From Acidovorax sp. sif1233 (GTDB lineage Bacteria > Pseudomonadota > Gammaproteobacteria > Burkholderiales > Burkholderiaceae_C), in contig NZ_JAHUWZ010000003.1 in assembly GCF_019218755.1 (NCBI RefSeq), positions 372,001 through 436,000 on the forward strand: a DNA stretch of 64,000 bases, written 5' to 3'. The notes beneath the pieces are model-generated. The model did no database searches. It had not been told where the DNA came from and saw only the letters and a program-made list of their open reading frames with translations. The translations under genes were made by a program, and so were the position numbers. Positions 15,850 to 23,694 of the stretch are shown in pieces. The number at the start of each line of letters is the position of its first letter. The stretch's first letter is position 1.

Positions 15850-16425
15850 TCAGGCATAGCGTGCCATGCAGGCGCGCAGCTGTTCCAGCCCGCGCCGGAT
15901 CCAGGTCTTGACGGTGCCCAGCGGCAGCTTGAGCTGCTCGGCCAGCTCGCCGTGGCTCAGGTCGCGCAGGTAGGCCAGGCTCACCACCTCGCGCTGCCGC
16001 GTCTCCAGCCTGCCCAGGCATTGGTGCAACGCGAAGGCCTGCTCGCTCGCCTCGGTGGCGTCCATGGGGTTGGCGCCCTCGCCCGGCAGCGTTTCCGCCA
16101 GGGCATCGTCCAGTTCGTTCATGAGGTCCGCGCGGTCGCTGGTGCGCTTGCGCAGCGCATCGAGCGCGCGGCTGCGCACGATGAGCCCCAGCCACGCCAT
16201 GGGCGGGCTGAGCGATGCACGGTAGCTGGCGGCCGACCGCCAGATGGTCAGGAACGACTCCTGCAGCACGTCCTCGGCCGCATCACGGTTGCGCACCACG
16301 CGCAGCGCCAGGCCAAAAAGCCGCGACGAGGTGCTCTCGTACAGGCTTTTCAGCGCGGTGTCGTCCTGCGCGGCGATGCGGTCGAGGAGGTCCATCAGTT
16401 CACGGTCTGTGTGGAGGGTGCTCAT
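15850..16425 (-). CDS. ECF RNA polymerase sigma factor
   Basis: 191 residues with a region 2 core (DAAEDVLQESFLTIWRSA, then IVRSRALDALRKR) and a region 4 helix-turn-helix (LSHGELAEQLKLPLGTVKTWIRRG). I chose the ATG at 16425 over a 29-residue longer frame that runs across its own promoter. A partner RskA-type anti-sigma gene follows. The promoter at 16485-16511 has the same boxes as the promoter of the DUF3034 gene, so the factor probably activates itself and the globin/cupredoxin module. Confidence 0.92.
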   Translation of the reverse strand: MSTLHTDRELMDLLDRIAAQDDTALKSLYESTSSRLFGLALRVVRNRDAAEDVLQESFLTIWRSAASYRASLSPPMAWLGLIVRSRALDALRKRTSDRADLMNELDDALAETLPGEGANPMDATEASEQAFALHQCLGRLETRQREVVSLAYLRDLSHGELAEQLKLPLGTVKTWIRRGLEQLRACMARYA

Positions 16426-16484
16426 GCGCCCATTCTCTGGGATTGGTCTCTGTTCACGGTGCAATGGGATCTTCTGTGGGTGAA

Positions 16485-16511
16485 TACGCCACAGCAGGCG
16501 CCTTGGATTCA
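16485..16511 (-). promoter_or_regulatory. Autoregulatory ECF-type promoter of the sigma gene
   Basis: On the minus strand TGAATCCA (16511-16504), then 15 bases, then CGTA (16488-16485). This repeats the promoter at 14957-14983 in both boxes and spacing while the spacer sequences differ, which points to a conserved recognition site. The expected leader is about 53 bases long. Confidence 0.75.
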
Positions 16512-16584
16512 TCGCCCGGCCCGAAGAGTGCAGCGCGCGGCGGCCGCGTTCAAGCCGACTCGGTCGCTGCTGCTGCTGCGACCG

Positions 16585-17535
16585 CTACCACTGCGCGCAG
16601 ACCCCCACGAGCCCCGCCACCACCAGCGCCAGCCCCACGCCCTCGGTGCGCGTCAGGCTCTCGCGGAACACGCGGCGCGAGACGAGGTAGCTGAAAAGCA
16701 CCTCCACCAGGCCCAGCGTGCGCACGTCGGACGCGGGCCGCATGGCGTAGGCCGTGAACCAAGCAATGGACGCAACCGCGCCCATCGATCCCGCCACCAC
16801 CGACATGCGCCAGGCCCGCGCGATGGCGCCCGCCACGCCGGGCTGGCGTGCCAGCAGCCAGCCGCCCAGCACCACCGACTGCAGCAGTTGCGCCCAGAAC
16901 ACGCCCCAGGCACCGGCCACCCAGGGCGCCACGCCCGCATTGGCCTCTGCCAGCGCCAGCGACGCACCGCGAAATCCCACGCTGGCCAGCGCGAAGCAGG
17001 CGCCCGATGACAGCCCGTAGACCACGAGCCGGCCGCTGCCCTGGCCGTCCACGGCCCCTGGCCCCGCGCGCAGCGCGCGCCAGCCGCCCGGCGGCAGCGA
17101 CAGCAGCACCACGCCCACCGTGGCCGCCGCCATGGCGCCCAGCGCCAGCGGGCCCGGCAGTTCGTGCAGCAGCACGGCCGAGAACAGGGCCACCTGCAGC
17201 ACCTCGGTCTTGGAATACGCCACGGCGAGCACGAAGTTGCGCTCCTTCATCGCCAGCAGCAGGAAGGCCGTGGCCCCCACCTGCGTGAGCGCGCCCATGG
17301 CAAGCCACGCGGCATACATCCCGTTGAACTGAGGAATGCCGCCCGCCCCTGCCCAGGTCAGCCCCGCCACCCAGGCCGTGGCCAGCGGCAGGCCGTACAG
17401 AAAGCGCACCAGCGTGGCCGCCAGCGTGCCCAGCCCGGCGGTGAGCGAGCGCTGCGCCGCGTTGCGCGCGGTCTGGGCCAATGCGGCCCACAGCGTCAGC
17501 GGTATCCACGCCCAGGCGATCCAGGAAAGAGTCAT
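16585..17535 (-). CDS. EamA/DMT-family inner-membrane transporter
   Basis: 316 residues made almost wholly of about ten membrane segments in two similar halves, as in drug/metabolite transporters. The second half ends with EVLFSYLVSRRVFRESLTRTEGVGLALV, a typical EamA closing pattern. The ATG at 17535 fits the first membrane segment; an upstream start at 17577 adds a soluble stretch. It lies downstream of the Bug receptor gene but is separated from it by 122 bases and a stem-loop. Substrate unknown. Confidence 0.85.
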   Translation of the reverse strand: MTLSWIAWAWIPLTLWAALAQTARNAAQRSLTAGLGTLAATLVRFLYGLPLATAWVAGLTWAGAGGIPQFNGMYAAWLAMGALTQVGATAFLLLAMKERNFVLAVAYSKTEVLQVALFSAVLLHELPGPLALGAMAAATVGVVLLSLPPGGWRALRAGPGAVDGQGSGRLVVYGLSSGACFALASVGFRGASLALAEANAGVAPWVAGAWGVFWAQLLQSVVLGGWLLARQPGVAGAIARAWRMSVVAGSMGAVASIAWFTAYAMRPASDVRTLGLVEVLFSYLVSRRVFRESLTRTEGVGLALVVAGLVGVCAQW

Positions 17536-17596
17536 GCAGGGGTTATAGCGGCCCCATGGCGCGCCGCCCGACGCCAATGGGCAATGCGGCCATGCA

Positions 17597-17621
17597 GGGG
17601 CGCGAGGGCGCGGTGCGCCCC
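17597..17621 (-). terminator. Stem-loop after the catabolic operon
   Basis: GGGGCGC (17597-17603) pairs with GCGCCCC (17615-17621), 36 bases past the stop of the Bug receptor gene. It could end the acyl-CoA ligase operon before the EamA gene. No clear T-run. Confidence 0.35.
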
Positions 17622-17657
17622 CACGTCAGCGGCCCGGTCAGTCAGACGGCCAGACGG

Positions 17658-18650
17658 TCAGTCCGCCGTGATGTGGCTGGTCTCGGCCACCTTCTTCCAC
17701 TTCACGATGTCGTCGGCAATGATCTTGGCGAAGGCCGCGGGCGTGTCCTCGACCGTGATGGCACCGGCGGCGGCGAACTTCTCCTGCACCATCGGCGTGC
17801 GCAGCGCACGCACGATGGCGCCGTGCAGCTTCTCCAGCACATCGGCGGGCAGGCCGGCGGGCGCCAGCACGCCGTTCCAGAAGCCTTCGTTGGCGCTCTT
17901 GAGGCCCAGCTCCGCGAAGGTGGGCACCTCGGGCAATTCCTTCAGGCGCCGGGGCGTGGCCAGGGCCATGGGAACCAGGTTGCCCGACTTGATGTGCGGC
18001 ATCGACGAGGCCAGCGTGTCGTAGATCATCTCGACCTGGCCGCCGATCACGTCGTTGAGCGCCGGGCCCGTGCCGCGGTACGGCACATGCACCACGCGCA
18101 GGCCGCTGAGCGACTTGTAGTACTCCATCGCCATGTGGGTGGCGCCGCCGTTGCCCGAGGAGGCATACGAATACTTGCCGGGCGACTGGCCCACGAGCTT
18201 GGCGAACTCCGCATAGTTCTTGGCGGGGAAGCTCTTGTTGATGGCCAGCACCCCCGGCACCGACAGGATGCGGGTGATGGGCGTGAAGCTCTTGAGCGCA
18301 TCGAAGCTCAGGTTCTTGTACACCGCCGAATTCGTGCCGTTGGTGCTGGTGGTGCCCAGCAGCAGCGTGTAGCCGTCGGCCTTGGATTCGGCCACGAAGC
18401 GCGCGCCCACCGAGCCGCCCGCGCCCGCCTTGTTCTCCACGATCACCGGCTGGCCCAGTTCCTTGGACAAGGCGTCGGCCAGCACGCGGCCACTGATGTC
18501 CGACGTGCCGCCCGGCGGAAACGGCACCACCAGCTTGACGGGTTTGTCAGGGAAGGCGCCCTGCGCGGCGGCGGGCAGCGCCGCCGCGGCCCCCAGCAGT
18601 GCCAGTGCGACGCCAGCGGCCGTGCGGCGGTTCATTCGGTGCTTGTTCAT
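17658..18650 (-). CDS. Bug/TctC-family periplasmic receptor
   Basis: 330 residues, signal peptide cleaved near AAAQG (about residue 29), then the family core FPDKPVKLVVPFPPGGTSD, VENKAGAGGSVGARFV, GKYSYASSGNGGATHMAMEY and PYRGTGPALNDVIGGQVEM. Such receptors bind carboxylates and related anions. The ATG at 18650 follows GGAG. It closes the operon that runs from 22775, so its ligand is probably the acid that the acyl-CoA ligase activates. No TctAB partner is nearby. Confidence 0.9.
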   Translation of the reverse strand: MNKHRMNRRTAAGVALALLGAAAALPAAAQGAFPDKPVKLVVPFPPGGTSDISGRVLADALSKELGQPVIVENKAGAGGSVGARFVAESKADGYTLLLGTTSTNGTNSAVYKNLSFDALKSFTPITRILSVPGVLAINKSFPAKNYAEFAKLVGQSPGKYSYASSGNGGATHMAMEYYKSLSGLRVVHVPYRGTGPALNDVIGGQVEMIYDTLASSMPHIKSGNLVPMALATPRRLKELPEVPTFAELGLKSANEGFWNGVLAPAGLPADVLEKLHGAIVRALRTPMVQEKFAAAGAITVEDTPAAFAKIIADDIVKWKKVAETSHITAD

Positions 18651-18720
18651 GGGTGTTGTCTCCTGCGAATGTGGGAATGAAAAAATCAATGGAACTTTGA
18701 AACGCTGGAACGTGAAGGGC

Positions 18721-19587
18721 CTACTTGCCCGTGCAGCCCTTGCCGCCATCCACCGGAATGCACACGCCCGTCACGTAGCGCGCCTCGTCGCTCGCCAGGA
18801 ACAGCGCCGTGTAGGCCACGTCCCAGGCCTGGCCCATGCGGCCCATGGGGCTGGCGGCGTTGCGGGTGCGCAGCATCTCCTCGGTGCTGGCGAACTGGCC
18901 GGCGATCTGCTGGTGGATGAGCGGTGTGTCGATGACGCCCGGCAGCACCGCGTTGGCGCGGATGCCCTGGGCCGCGTACTGCACGGCCAGCGCCCGCGTG
19001 AAGTGGTTGAGCCCGGCCTTGGCCGCGTAGTACGGCATGTACGGGTAGCTGTTGATCTGCTGCGAGGCCAGCGACGAGATGTTGACGATGGCGCCGCGCC
19101 CCTGCGCCAGCATCACCGGCACCACGTGCTTGCAGGTGAGGAACACGCCGGTCAGGTTGGTGTCGATCACCTGCTGCCAGGTGGCTTCGTCCATGTCGAT
19201 CACGCTGCCCATGCGCGTGATGCCCACGTTGTTGTGCAGGATGTCGATGGCGCCAAAGCGCGCGTGCACGCGCCGCGCCACCTCGGCCACGGCGGCGGAG
19301 TCCGTGACGTCGGCGGCATAGGCCTCGGCGTCGAAGCCCTCGGCGTACAGCTGGGCACGGGTTTCCTCGGCCGCCTCGCGGCGGATGTCCACCACCGCCA
19401 CGCGCGCGCCTTCGCGGGCGTAGACCATGGCGGCGGCCTTGCCGTTGCCCCAGCCGGGGCCAGCCGAACCGCCACCGAACACCAGCGCCACCTTGCCCGC
19501 CACACGGCCCCGGCCGGGCAGCGCATCGAGCGGCGGGAAGTACGCGGCCGACGTTGCCGGGCTGCTTGCATGTGCTGTGGTCGCCAT
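18721..19587 (-). CDS. Short-chain dehydrogenase/reductase
   Basis: 288 residues with the nucleotide-binding glycine motif (FGGGSAGPGWGNG), the NNVG motif and the catalytic Ser/Tyr-x3-Lys set (NISSLAS and YYAAK), ending in the usual VTGVCIPVDGG. It should oxidise or reduce an alcohol/ketone with NAD(P). The first 25 residues before the Rossmann fold are longer than usual. It lies 40 bases after the duplicated unknown gene and 70 before the Bug receptor gene, so it is a step of the same pathway. Confidence 0.9.
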   Translation of the reverse strand: MATTAHASSPATSAAYFPPLDALPGRGRVAGKVALVFGGGSAGPGWGNGKAAAMVYAREGARVAVVDIRREAAEETRAQLYAEGFDAEAYAADVTDSAAVAEVARRVHARFGAIDILHNNVGITRMGSVIDMDEATWQQVIDTNLTGVFLTCKHVVPVMLAQGRGAIVNISSLASQQINSYPYMPYYAAKAGLNHFTRALAVQYAAQGIRANAVLPGVIDTPLIHQQIAGQFASTEEMLRTRNAASPMGRMGQAWDVAYTALFLASDEARYVTGVCIPVDGGKGCTGK

Positions 19588-19627
19588 GAATGTCTCTTTC
19601 TTTGTGGGTTGTGCCGGGCCTTCAGCC

Positions 19628-20452
19628 TCAGTGCACGGCCGCCATGAGTTCGGCCCAGTCGCGTGCGCCCTGCCCCTCGCGCGCCCCCAGGGCGTAGGCC
19701 GCCTGGTTCACGCGGCTGATCACGCCGGTCTCCCATGCGGACCGCGCGTCGCCAATGCGCGCGCTGCTGGCAGCCACCGTGGCAGCCGGGATGCCCCGCG
19801 CATCGAGCGCCGGCAGGCGCGAGACGCCCGCGCCGTCGCAGCCGATGCCCGCATCGTTGTAGAGCGCGGCGAACACGGGCAGCTTGATGGCGGTCTCGAA
19901 CCGGCCACCCAGCAAGCCGCCGTGCGAGGCGGTGATCACCACGCAGTCGCGGTCCTCCTCGGCCACCAGCGAGGCCGAGTCGATGAGCACGATGGTGCGG
20001 TGCCCATGCAGTCCCGGCAGCACCTTGCGCGCCTCGCCGGGCGAGGGTCCCGGGTCCACGGCCTGCAGGTCCGCAGCGGCCATGCACTGCGCGGCCTGCA
20101 GGGCGGACATGCCCACGCGCACGCCCAGCTGCACGGCACGCGCGTTGGCGTACGAGACCAGGCCGCGCCGCGCGCAGTCGGCCCCGTCGCCGATGCGCGC
20201 CGAGCGGTGGTGGAGGGCGGCGCACGGCACGCCCAGGCTGTTGGCATGGTCCAGGCCCGCGATGCCCGCGCGCTCCAGCCCCACGCCCGCATCACACACC
20301 ACCAGGCCGGCCACGCCCTCCTGCAGCGCCAGGTGCACCGCGAACACGCCGCCATGCGAGGCGGCGATGGCCACGCGGCCCCGCACGTCCTGCCCCATGC
20401 GGGTGACCGAATCGCAGACCAGGATGTCGCGCGAAGGGGTGGTGCCGGTCAT
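19628..20452 (-). CDS. Unrecognised protein made of two similar halves
   Basis: I do not recognise this 274-residue protein. It consists of two related halves: SHGG at 32-35 and 176-179, CDAGVG at 53-58 and NDAGIG at 199-204, SARIGD at 84-89 and 230-235, a constant offset of 144-146 residues. Each half starts with a hydrophobic strand (DILVCDS, TIVLIDS), suggesting two alpha/beta units. There is no signal peptide or membrane segment, so it is probably cytoplasmic. The start overlaps the stop of the citryl-CoA-lyase-like gene as ATGA, so the two proteins may form a complex or act in sequence. A few invariant His, Asp and Cys residues (His33/His177, Asp54/Asp200) could be catalytic. Confidence 0.7.
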   Translation of the reverse strand: MTGTTPSRDILVCDSVTRMGQDVRGRVAIAASHGGVFAVHLALQEGVAGLVVCDAGVGLERAGIAGLDHANSLGVPCAALHHRSARIGDGADCARRGLVSYANARAVQLGVRVGMSALQAAQCMAAADLQAVDPGPSPGEARKVLPGLHGHRTIVLIDSASLVAEEDRDCVVITASHGGLLGGRFETAIKLPVFAALYNDAGIGCDGAGVSRLPALDARGIPAATVAASSARIGDARSAWETGVISRVNQAAYALGAREGQGARDWAELMAAVH

Positions 20453-21252
20453 TCGCCGCTCCGGTCCTTGTTGTGGCCCTCGCCCGTGCCACGGTAGGGC
20501 ACCTCGTGGTCCACCAGGTCCCACACGAAACGGGCGGACGGAATGCGCTGCTCTTCCGCGATGTGCGCCACCAGCCCCGCCGCGCGCGAGATGACGGCAA
20601 AGCCGCGCATCATCGCCGGGGGCACGCCCAGCTCGCCCAGCAGCGTGCCCACCGCGCCCGTGGCGTTGATGGTGATGTGCTTGCCGAAGGCGGCATCCAC
20701 CTCGCGCGAGAGGACCTCGATGGCCTGCAGGTAGCGCCCCTCGAAGCGCGGATGCTCGCGGCCGATGGCCAGCAGCCTGGCCGCGCGTGGGTCGTCCGGC
20801 TTGTGCATGTGCTGGCCGAAGCCGGGGATGGGCTTGCGCTCGGCGCGGTGGCGCTGCACCGTGGCGCGCGCCGCGGCCTCCACGCCTTCGGGCGCATCGA
20901 TGATCTGGCGCAGCAGGATGGCCGAATTCTCCACCGTGCCCACGAACTGGCTGCCCACGGCCAGCAGGCCCGCTGCCACGCCGCTCTGGATGTTCTCGGG
21001 CGAGCTCATGTAGACCATGCGCGTGGCGATGGCGCTCGGCGTGAGGCCGTGCTCCATGATGGCGATGAGCGCGGCGTCCAGCACGCGCAGGTCGTCGGCG
21101 TCAGGCCGGCGGTTGAGGATCTGCGAGAACAGCACGTCGGTGAAGCCGCGCTGGCCCAGCACGTCCTCGGCCAGGTTGTCGCCCCGGTAGTGGATCGACG
21201 TTGGCGAGTGCGTGCACAGCTCGGTGTAGGGGCGTTCCACGGGCTTGTTCAT
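20449..21252 (-). CDS. Citryl-CoA-lyase-like (citrate synthase superfamily) protein
   Basis: 267 residues, the size of a single citryl-CoA-lyase domain such as the C-terminal part of ATP-citrate lyase. Histidine motifs are seen in MEHGLTPS (His68) and PGFGQHMHKPDDPRA (144-158), the latter matching the GFGH/GIGHR site. The segment ITINATGAVG (193-202) aligns with the LNVDG motif that carries the catalytic aspartate in relatives, but reads Thr198 there. It should bind a CoA thioester and cleave or form a C-C bond. The start overlaps the ligase stop and its stop overlaps the next start, both as ATGA. Confidence 0.75.
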   Translation of the reverse strand: MNKPVERPYTELCTHSPTSIHYRGDNLAEDVLGQRGFTDVLFSQILNRRPDADDLRVLDAALIAIMEHGLTPSAIATRMVYMSSPENIQSGVAAGLLAVGSQFVGTVENSAILLRQIIDAPEGVEAAARATVQRHRAERKPIPGFGQHMHKPDDPRAARLLAIGREHPRFEGRYLQAIEVLSREVDAAFGKHITINATGAVGTLLGELGVPPAMMRGFAVISRAAGLVAHIAEEQRIPSARFVWDLVDHEVPYRGTGEGHNKDRSGE

Positions 21253-22775
21253 GCGGGCTGCTCCTGGCGCACCAGGCGCGTGATGTCGGCCTTGAGCGTG
21301 ACCTTGTGCACCTTGCCGGCCACGCTGCGCGGCAGGTCGGCGTAGAAGTGCACGGCCTTGGGGGTCTTCACGGAGCCCAGGTGCTCCTTGGCGAAGGCGA
21401 TGAGCTCCTGCGCGCTCACCTGCGCGCCGGGCTTGAGCTGCACGGCCGCGTGCACGGCCTCGCCCCACTTGTCGTCCTCGATGCCGAACACGGCGGACTC
21501 GTGCACGGCCGGGTGCTGGTCGAGCACGCTCTCCACATCGATGGGGTAGACGTTGAAGCCGCCGGTGATGACCACCTCGCGCAGCCGGTCCTTGAGGAAC
21601 AGGTAGCCGCGCTCGTCCACGTAGCCCCGGTCGCCCGTGTGCAGCCAGCCGTCCACGATGGTCTCGGCGGTCTTCTCCGGCATCTTCCAGTAGCCGTTCA
21701 TGATGAGGTCGCCGCGCACCACGATCTCGCCCGCCTCGCCCGTGGGCAGCAGGGCGCCTTCCGGGCTCATGATGGCCATGTCGGTCACCAGGCCCTGGCG
21801 GCCCACGGAGCGCCAGTTGGCCTCGTCGGCGAAGTCTTCGGCGCGCATCACGCTGACCACCTGCGGCGCCTCGGTCTGGCCGTAGGTGGTCTCCAGCACG
21901 GGGCCGAAGCATTCGCGCACCACGCGGATCTTCTCGGGCGGCATGGGCGCGCCGCCGTAGATCAGGTGCCTGAGGCGGGGCAGCCGAAGGCGCTCGCCAT
22001 GCGCCTCGGCCACCAGCATGTACAGCAGCGTGGGCGGCATGAAGGTGGTGGTGATGCCATCCTCGCGGAAGCTGCGCAGCAGCTCGGCCGGCTTGTTGCT
22101 GGCGGGCAGCACGTGGCAGCCGCCCTGCGCCAGGATGGGCAGCAGGTAGGTGGAGGTGCCGTGCGTGACGGGCGCCGAGATGAGGTAGCGGTCGTCCGCG
22201 CCGAAGCCGAACGCCTGGATCTGGTTGACCAGCGTGGCCACCCACGCGCGGTAGGGCTGCATCACGCCCTTGGGCACGCCGGTGGAGCCGCCCGTGAACT
22301 TGATGGCCTGGGCCTCGTCGCGAGAGCGGCCGTGCGGCCGGGGCCGCTGGCCCGCGTGCGCAGCCTCGGCGGCCTGCAGCGTGGCGCGGGCTTCACCGCC
22401 CTCGCCCAGCGCCAGCACGGCCTTCACGCCGGCCAGGTCGAGCGTGCCCAGGTGCGCGGGCTCGGCCACCACGATGGTGGGTTCGGTGAACGCGATGATG
22501 CGGTTGAGCTCCGCCGCCGGGTTGCGCCAGTTCAGCGGCACCCACACCTTGCCCGCCGCCAGCACGGCCAGCAGCGCCACGACATGGTCCACGGTGTTGC
22601 CGGCGCAGATGCCGACGCGCGAGCCGGGTTCGGCGTCCAGCTGCTGCAGCGCACAGGCGGCGGCGTCCACGCGCGCGGCCAGCGCGGCATAGGTCAGCAC
22701 CTGGCCGCCGCCGGCCAGGGCTTCCCGCTGCGGATACATCCGGACAGCGCGGTAGAAGAAATCGATGGGGTACAT
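21249..22775 (-). CDS. AMP-forming acyl-CoA ligase
   Basis: 508 residues of the ANL family: P-loop FTGGSTGVPKGV, YGQTEAP, GWLHTGDRGYVDERGYLFLKDR, hinge GGFNVYPIDVE and the catalytic lysine in LPRSVAGKVHK. It converts a carboxylic acid to its CoA thioester with ATP. I chose the ATG at 22775; the one at 22790 lies inside a palindromic operator. It is the first gene of the operon and is divergent from the IclR gene at 22912. Substrate unknown, probably an organic acid brought in with help from the Bug receptor. Confidence 0.9.
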   Translation of the reverse strand: MYPIDFFYRAVRMYPQREALAGGGQVLTYAALAARVDAAACALQQLDAEPGSRVGICAGNTVDHVVALLAVLAAGKVWVPLNWRNPAAELNRIIAFTEPTIVVAEPAHLGTLDLAGVKAVLALGEGGEARATLQAAEAAHAGQRPRPHGRSRDEAQAIKFTGGSTGVPKGVMQPYRAWVATLVNQIQAFGFGADDRYLISAPVTHGTSTYLLPILAQGGCHVLPASNKPAELLRSFREDGITTTFMPPTLLYMLVAEAHGERLRLPRLRHLIYGGAPMPPEKIRVVRECFGPVLETTYGQTEAPQVVSVMRAEDFADEANWRSVGRQGLVTDMAIMSPEGALLPTGEAGEIVVRGDLIMNGYWKMPEKTAETIVDGWLHTGDRGYVDERGYLFLKDRLREVVITGGFNVYPIDVESVLDQHPAVHESAVFGIEDDKWGEAVHAAVQLKPGAQVSAQELIAFAKEHLGSVKTPKAVHFYADLPRSVAGKVHKVTLKADITRLVRQEQPA

Positions 22776-22783
22776 GCAAATAT

Positions 22784-22891
22784 TCCGCAATACGGACTTT
22801 TATTGTTGAATCGTCGTCAGTGAAATAAACTTCTCATTGAATTATTCCTTTGCACGGCCGGACGCCAAAGCAAATAAGTCCACAATATGGA
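22784..22891. promoter_or_regulatory. Two matching palindromes between the ligase operon and its IclR gene
   Basis: TCCGCAATACGGA (22784-22796) and TCCACAATATGGA (22879-22891) share the form TCC-R-CAATA-Y-GGA. The compensating changes G/C and A/T keep each arm pair intact, which argues for a bound dimeric protein. The first lies nine bases before the ligase start and would block it; the second lies 20 bases before the IclR start and would allow self-control. Their centres are 95 bases apart, close to nine helical turns. Confidence 0.65.
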
Positions 22892-22911
22892 TTTACAGTG
22901 AATTTGATGAC

Positions 22912-23655
22912 ATGACCACCGTTCAAAGCCTGGACCGGGCCATCGGGCTGCTGCGGCTGATTTCCTCCGAGCACAAGTCCGGCGCCCGCCTGTCCACGCT
23001 GGTGGCGGCCAGCGGCCTGGCGCAGCCCACGGTGCACCGGCTGCTCAAGCAACTGGTCGAAGGGGGGCTGGTGATGCAGGACGCCCGGCGCCGCTACCGG
23101 CTGGGCCACTTCGCCTACGAACTCGGGCTGGTGGCGTCCACCCACTTCAATTTGCGCGACCAGTGCGCGCCCTTCCTCGCACGCATCAGCGCCGAGACGG
23201 GGGACACCGCCTTCCTGATGGTGCGCAGCGGGGCGGATTCGTTCTGCCTGGACCGCCAGTCCGGCAGCTTTCCGATCCAGGTGCTGACCGTGGAAGTGGG
23301 CAAGCGCCGGCCCCTGGGCATTGGCGGCGGGGGGCTGGCGCTGCTGAGCTTCATGCCGCAGGACGAACTGCCCGAGGTGCTCGGCCGCATCGAGCCGCAC
23401 CTGGCCACCTACGGGGGCCTCACGCGGCAGATCCTGCTGGACCTGATGGAAACCGCCCGTGCGCGGGGCTACGCCAGCATCACCAACTACGCCGTGGCGG
23501 GCGTGACCAGCATTGGCGTGCCCATCCGGGACCGGGGCGGCATGGTGGTCGGCGCCATCAGCGTGAGCGCCATGACGGCGCGCATGCAGCCGCGCGAGGA
23601 CTTCGTGGTGCAGACCCTGCAGCGGGAGATCGCGGCGCTGCAGAAGACGCTGTAG
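22912..23655 (+). CDS. IclR-family regulator of the CoA-ligase operon
   Basis: 247 residues with an N-terminal winged helix (RLSTLVAASGLAQPTVHRLL) and an effector domain with GDTAFLMVRSGADSFCLDR and GVTSIGVPIRDRGGMVVGA. I chose the ATG at 22912 (MTTVQSLDRAIGLL, a standard IclR start) over 22837, which would add 25 residues and place the operator inside the gene. It is divergent from the ligase operon and is its likely regulator, sensing the imported acid or its CoA ester. Confidence 0.9.
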   Translation: MTTVQSLDRAIGLLRLISSEHKSGARLSTLVAASGLAQPTVHRLLKQLVEGGLVMQDARRRYRLGHFAYELGLVASTHFNLRDQCAPFLARISAETGDTAFLMVRSGADSFCLDRQSGSFPIQVLTVEVGKRRPLGIGGGGLALLSFMPQDELPEVLGRIEPHLATYGGLTRQILLDLMETARARGYASITNYAVAGVTSIGVPIRDRGGMVVGAISVSAMTARMQPREDFVVQTLQREIAALQKTL

Positions 23656-23694
23656 GTCCTGCGCGCCGGCCGGCCGCGGTTGCACGGGCCACGG

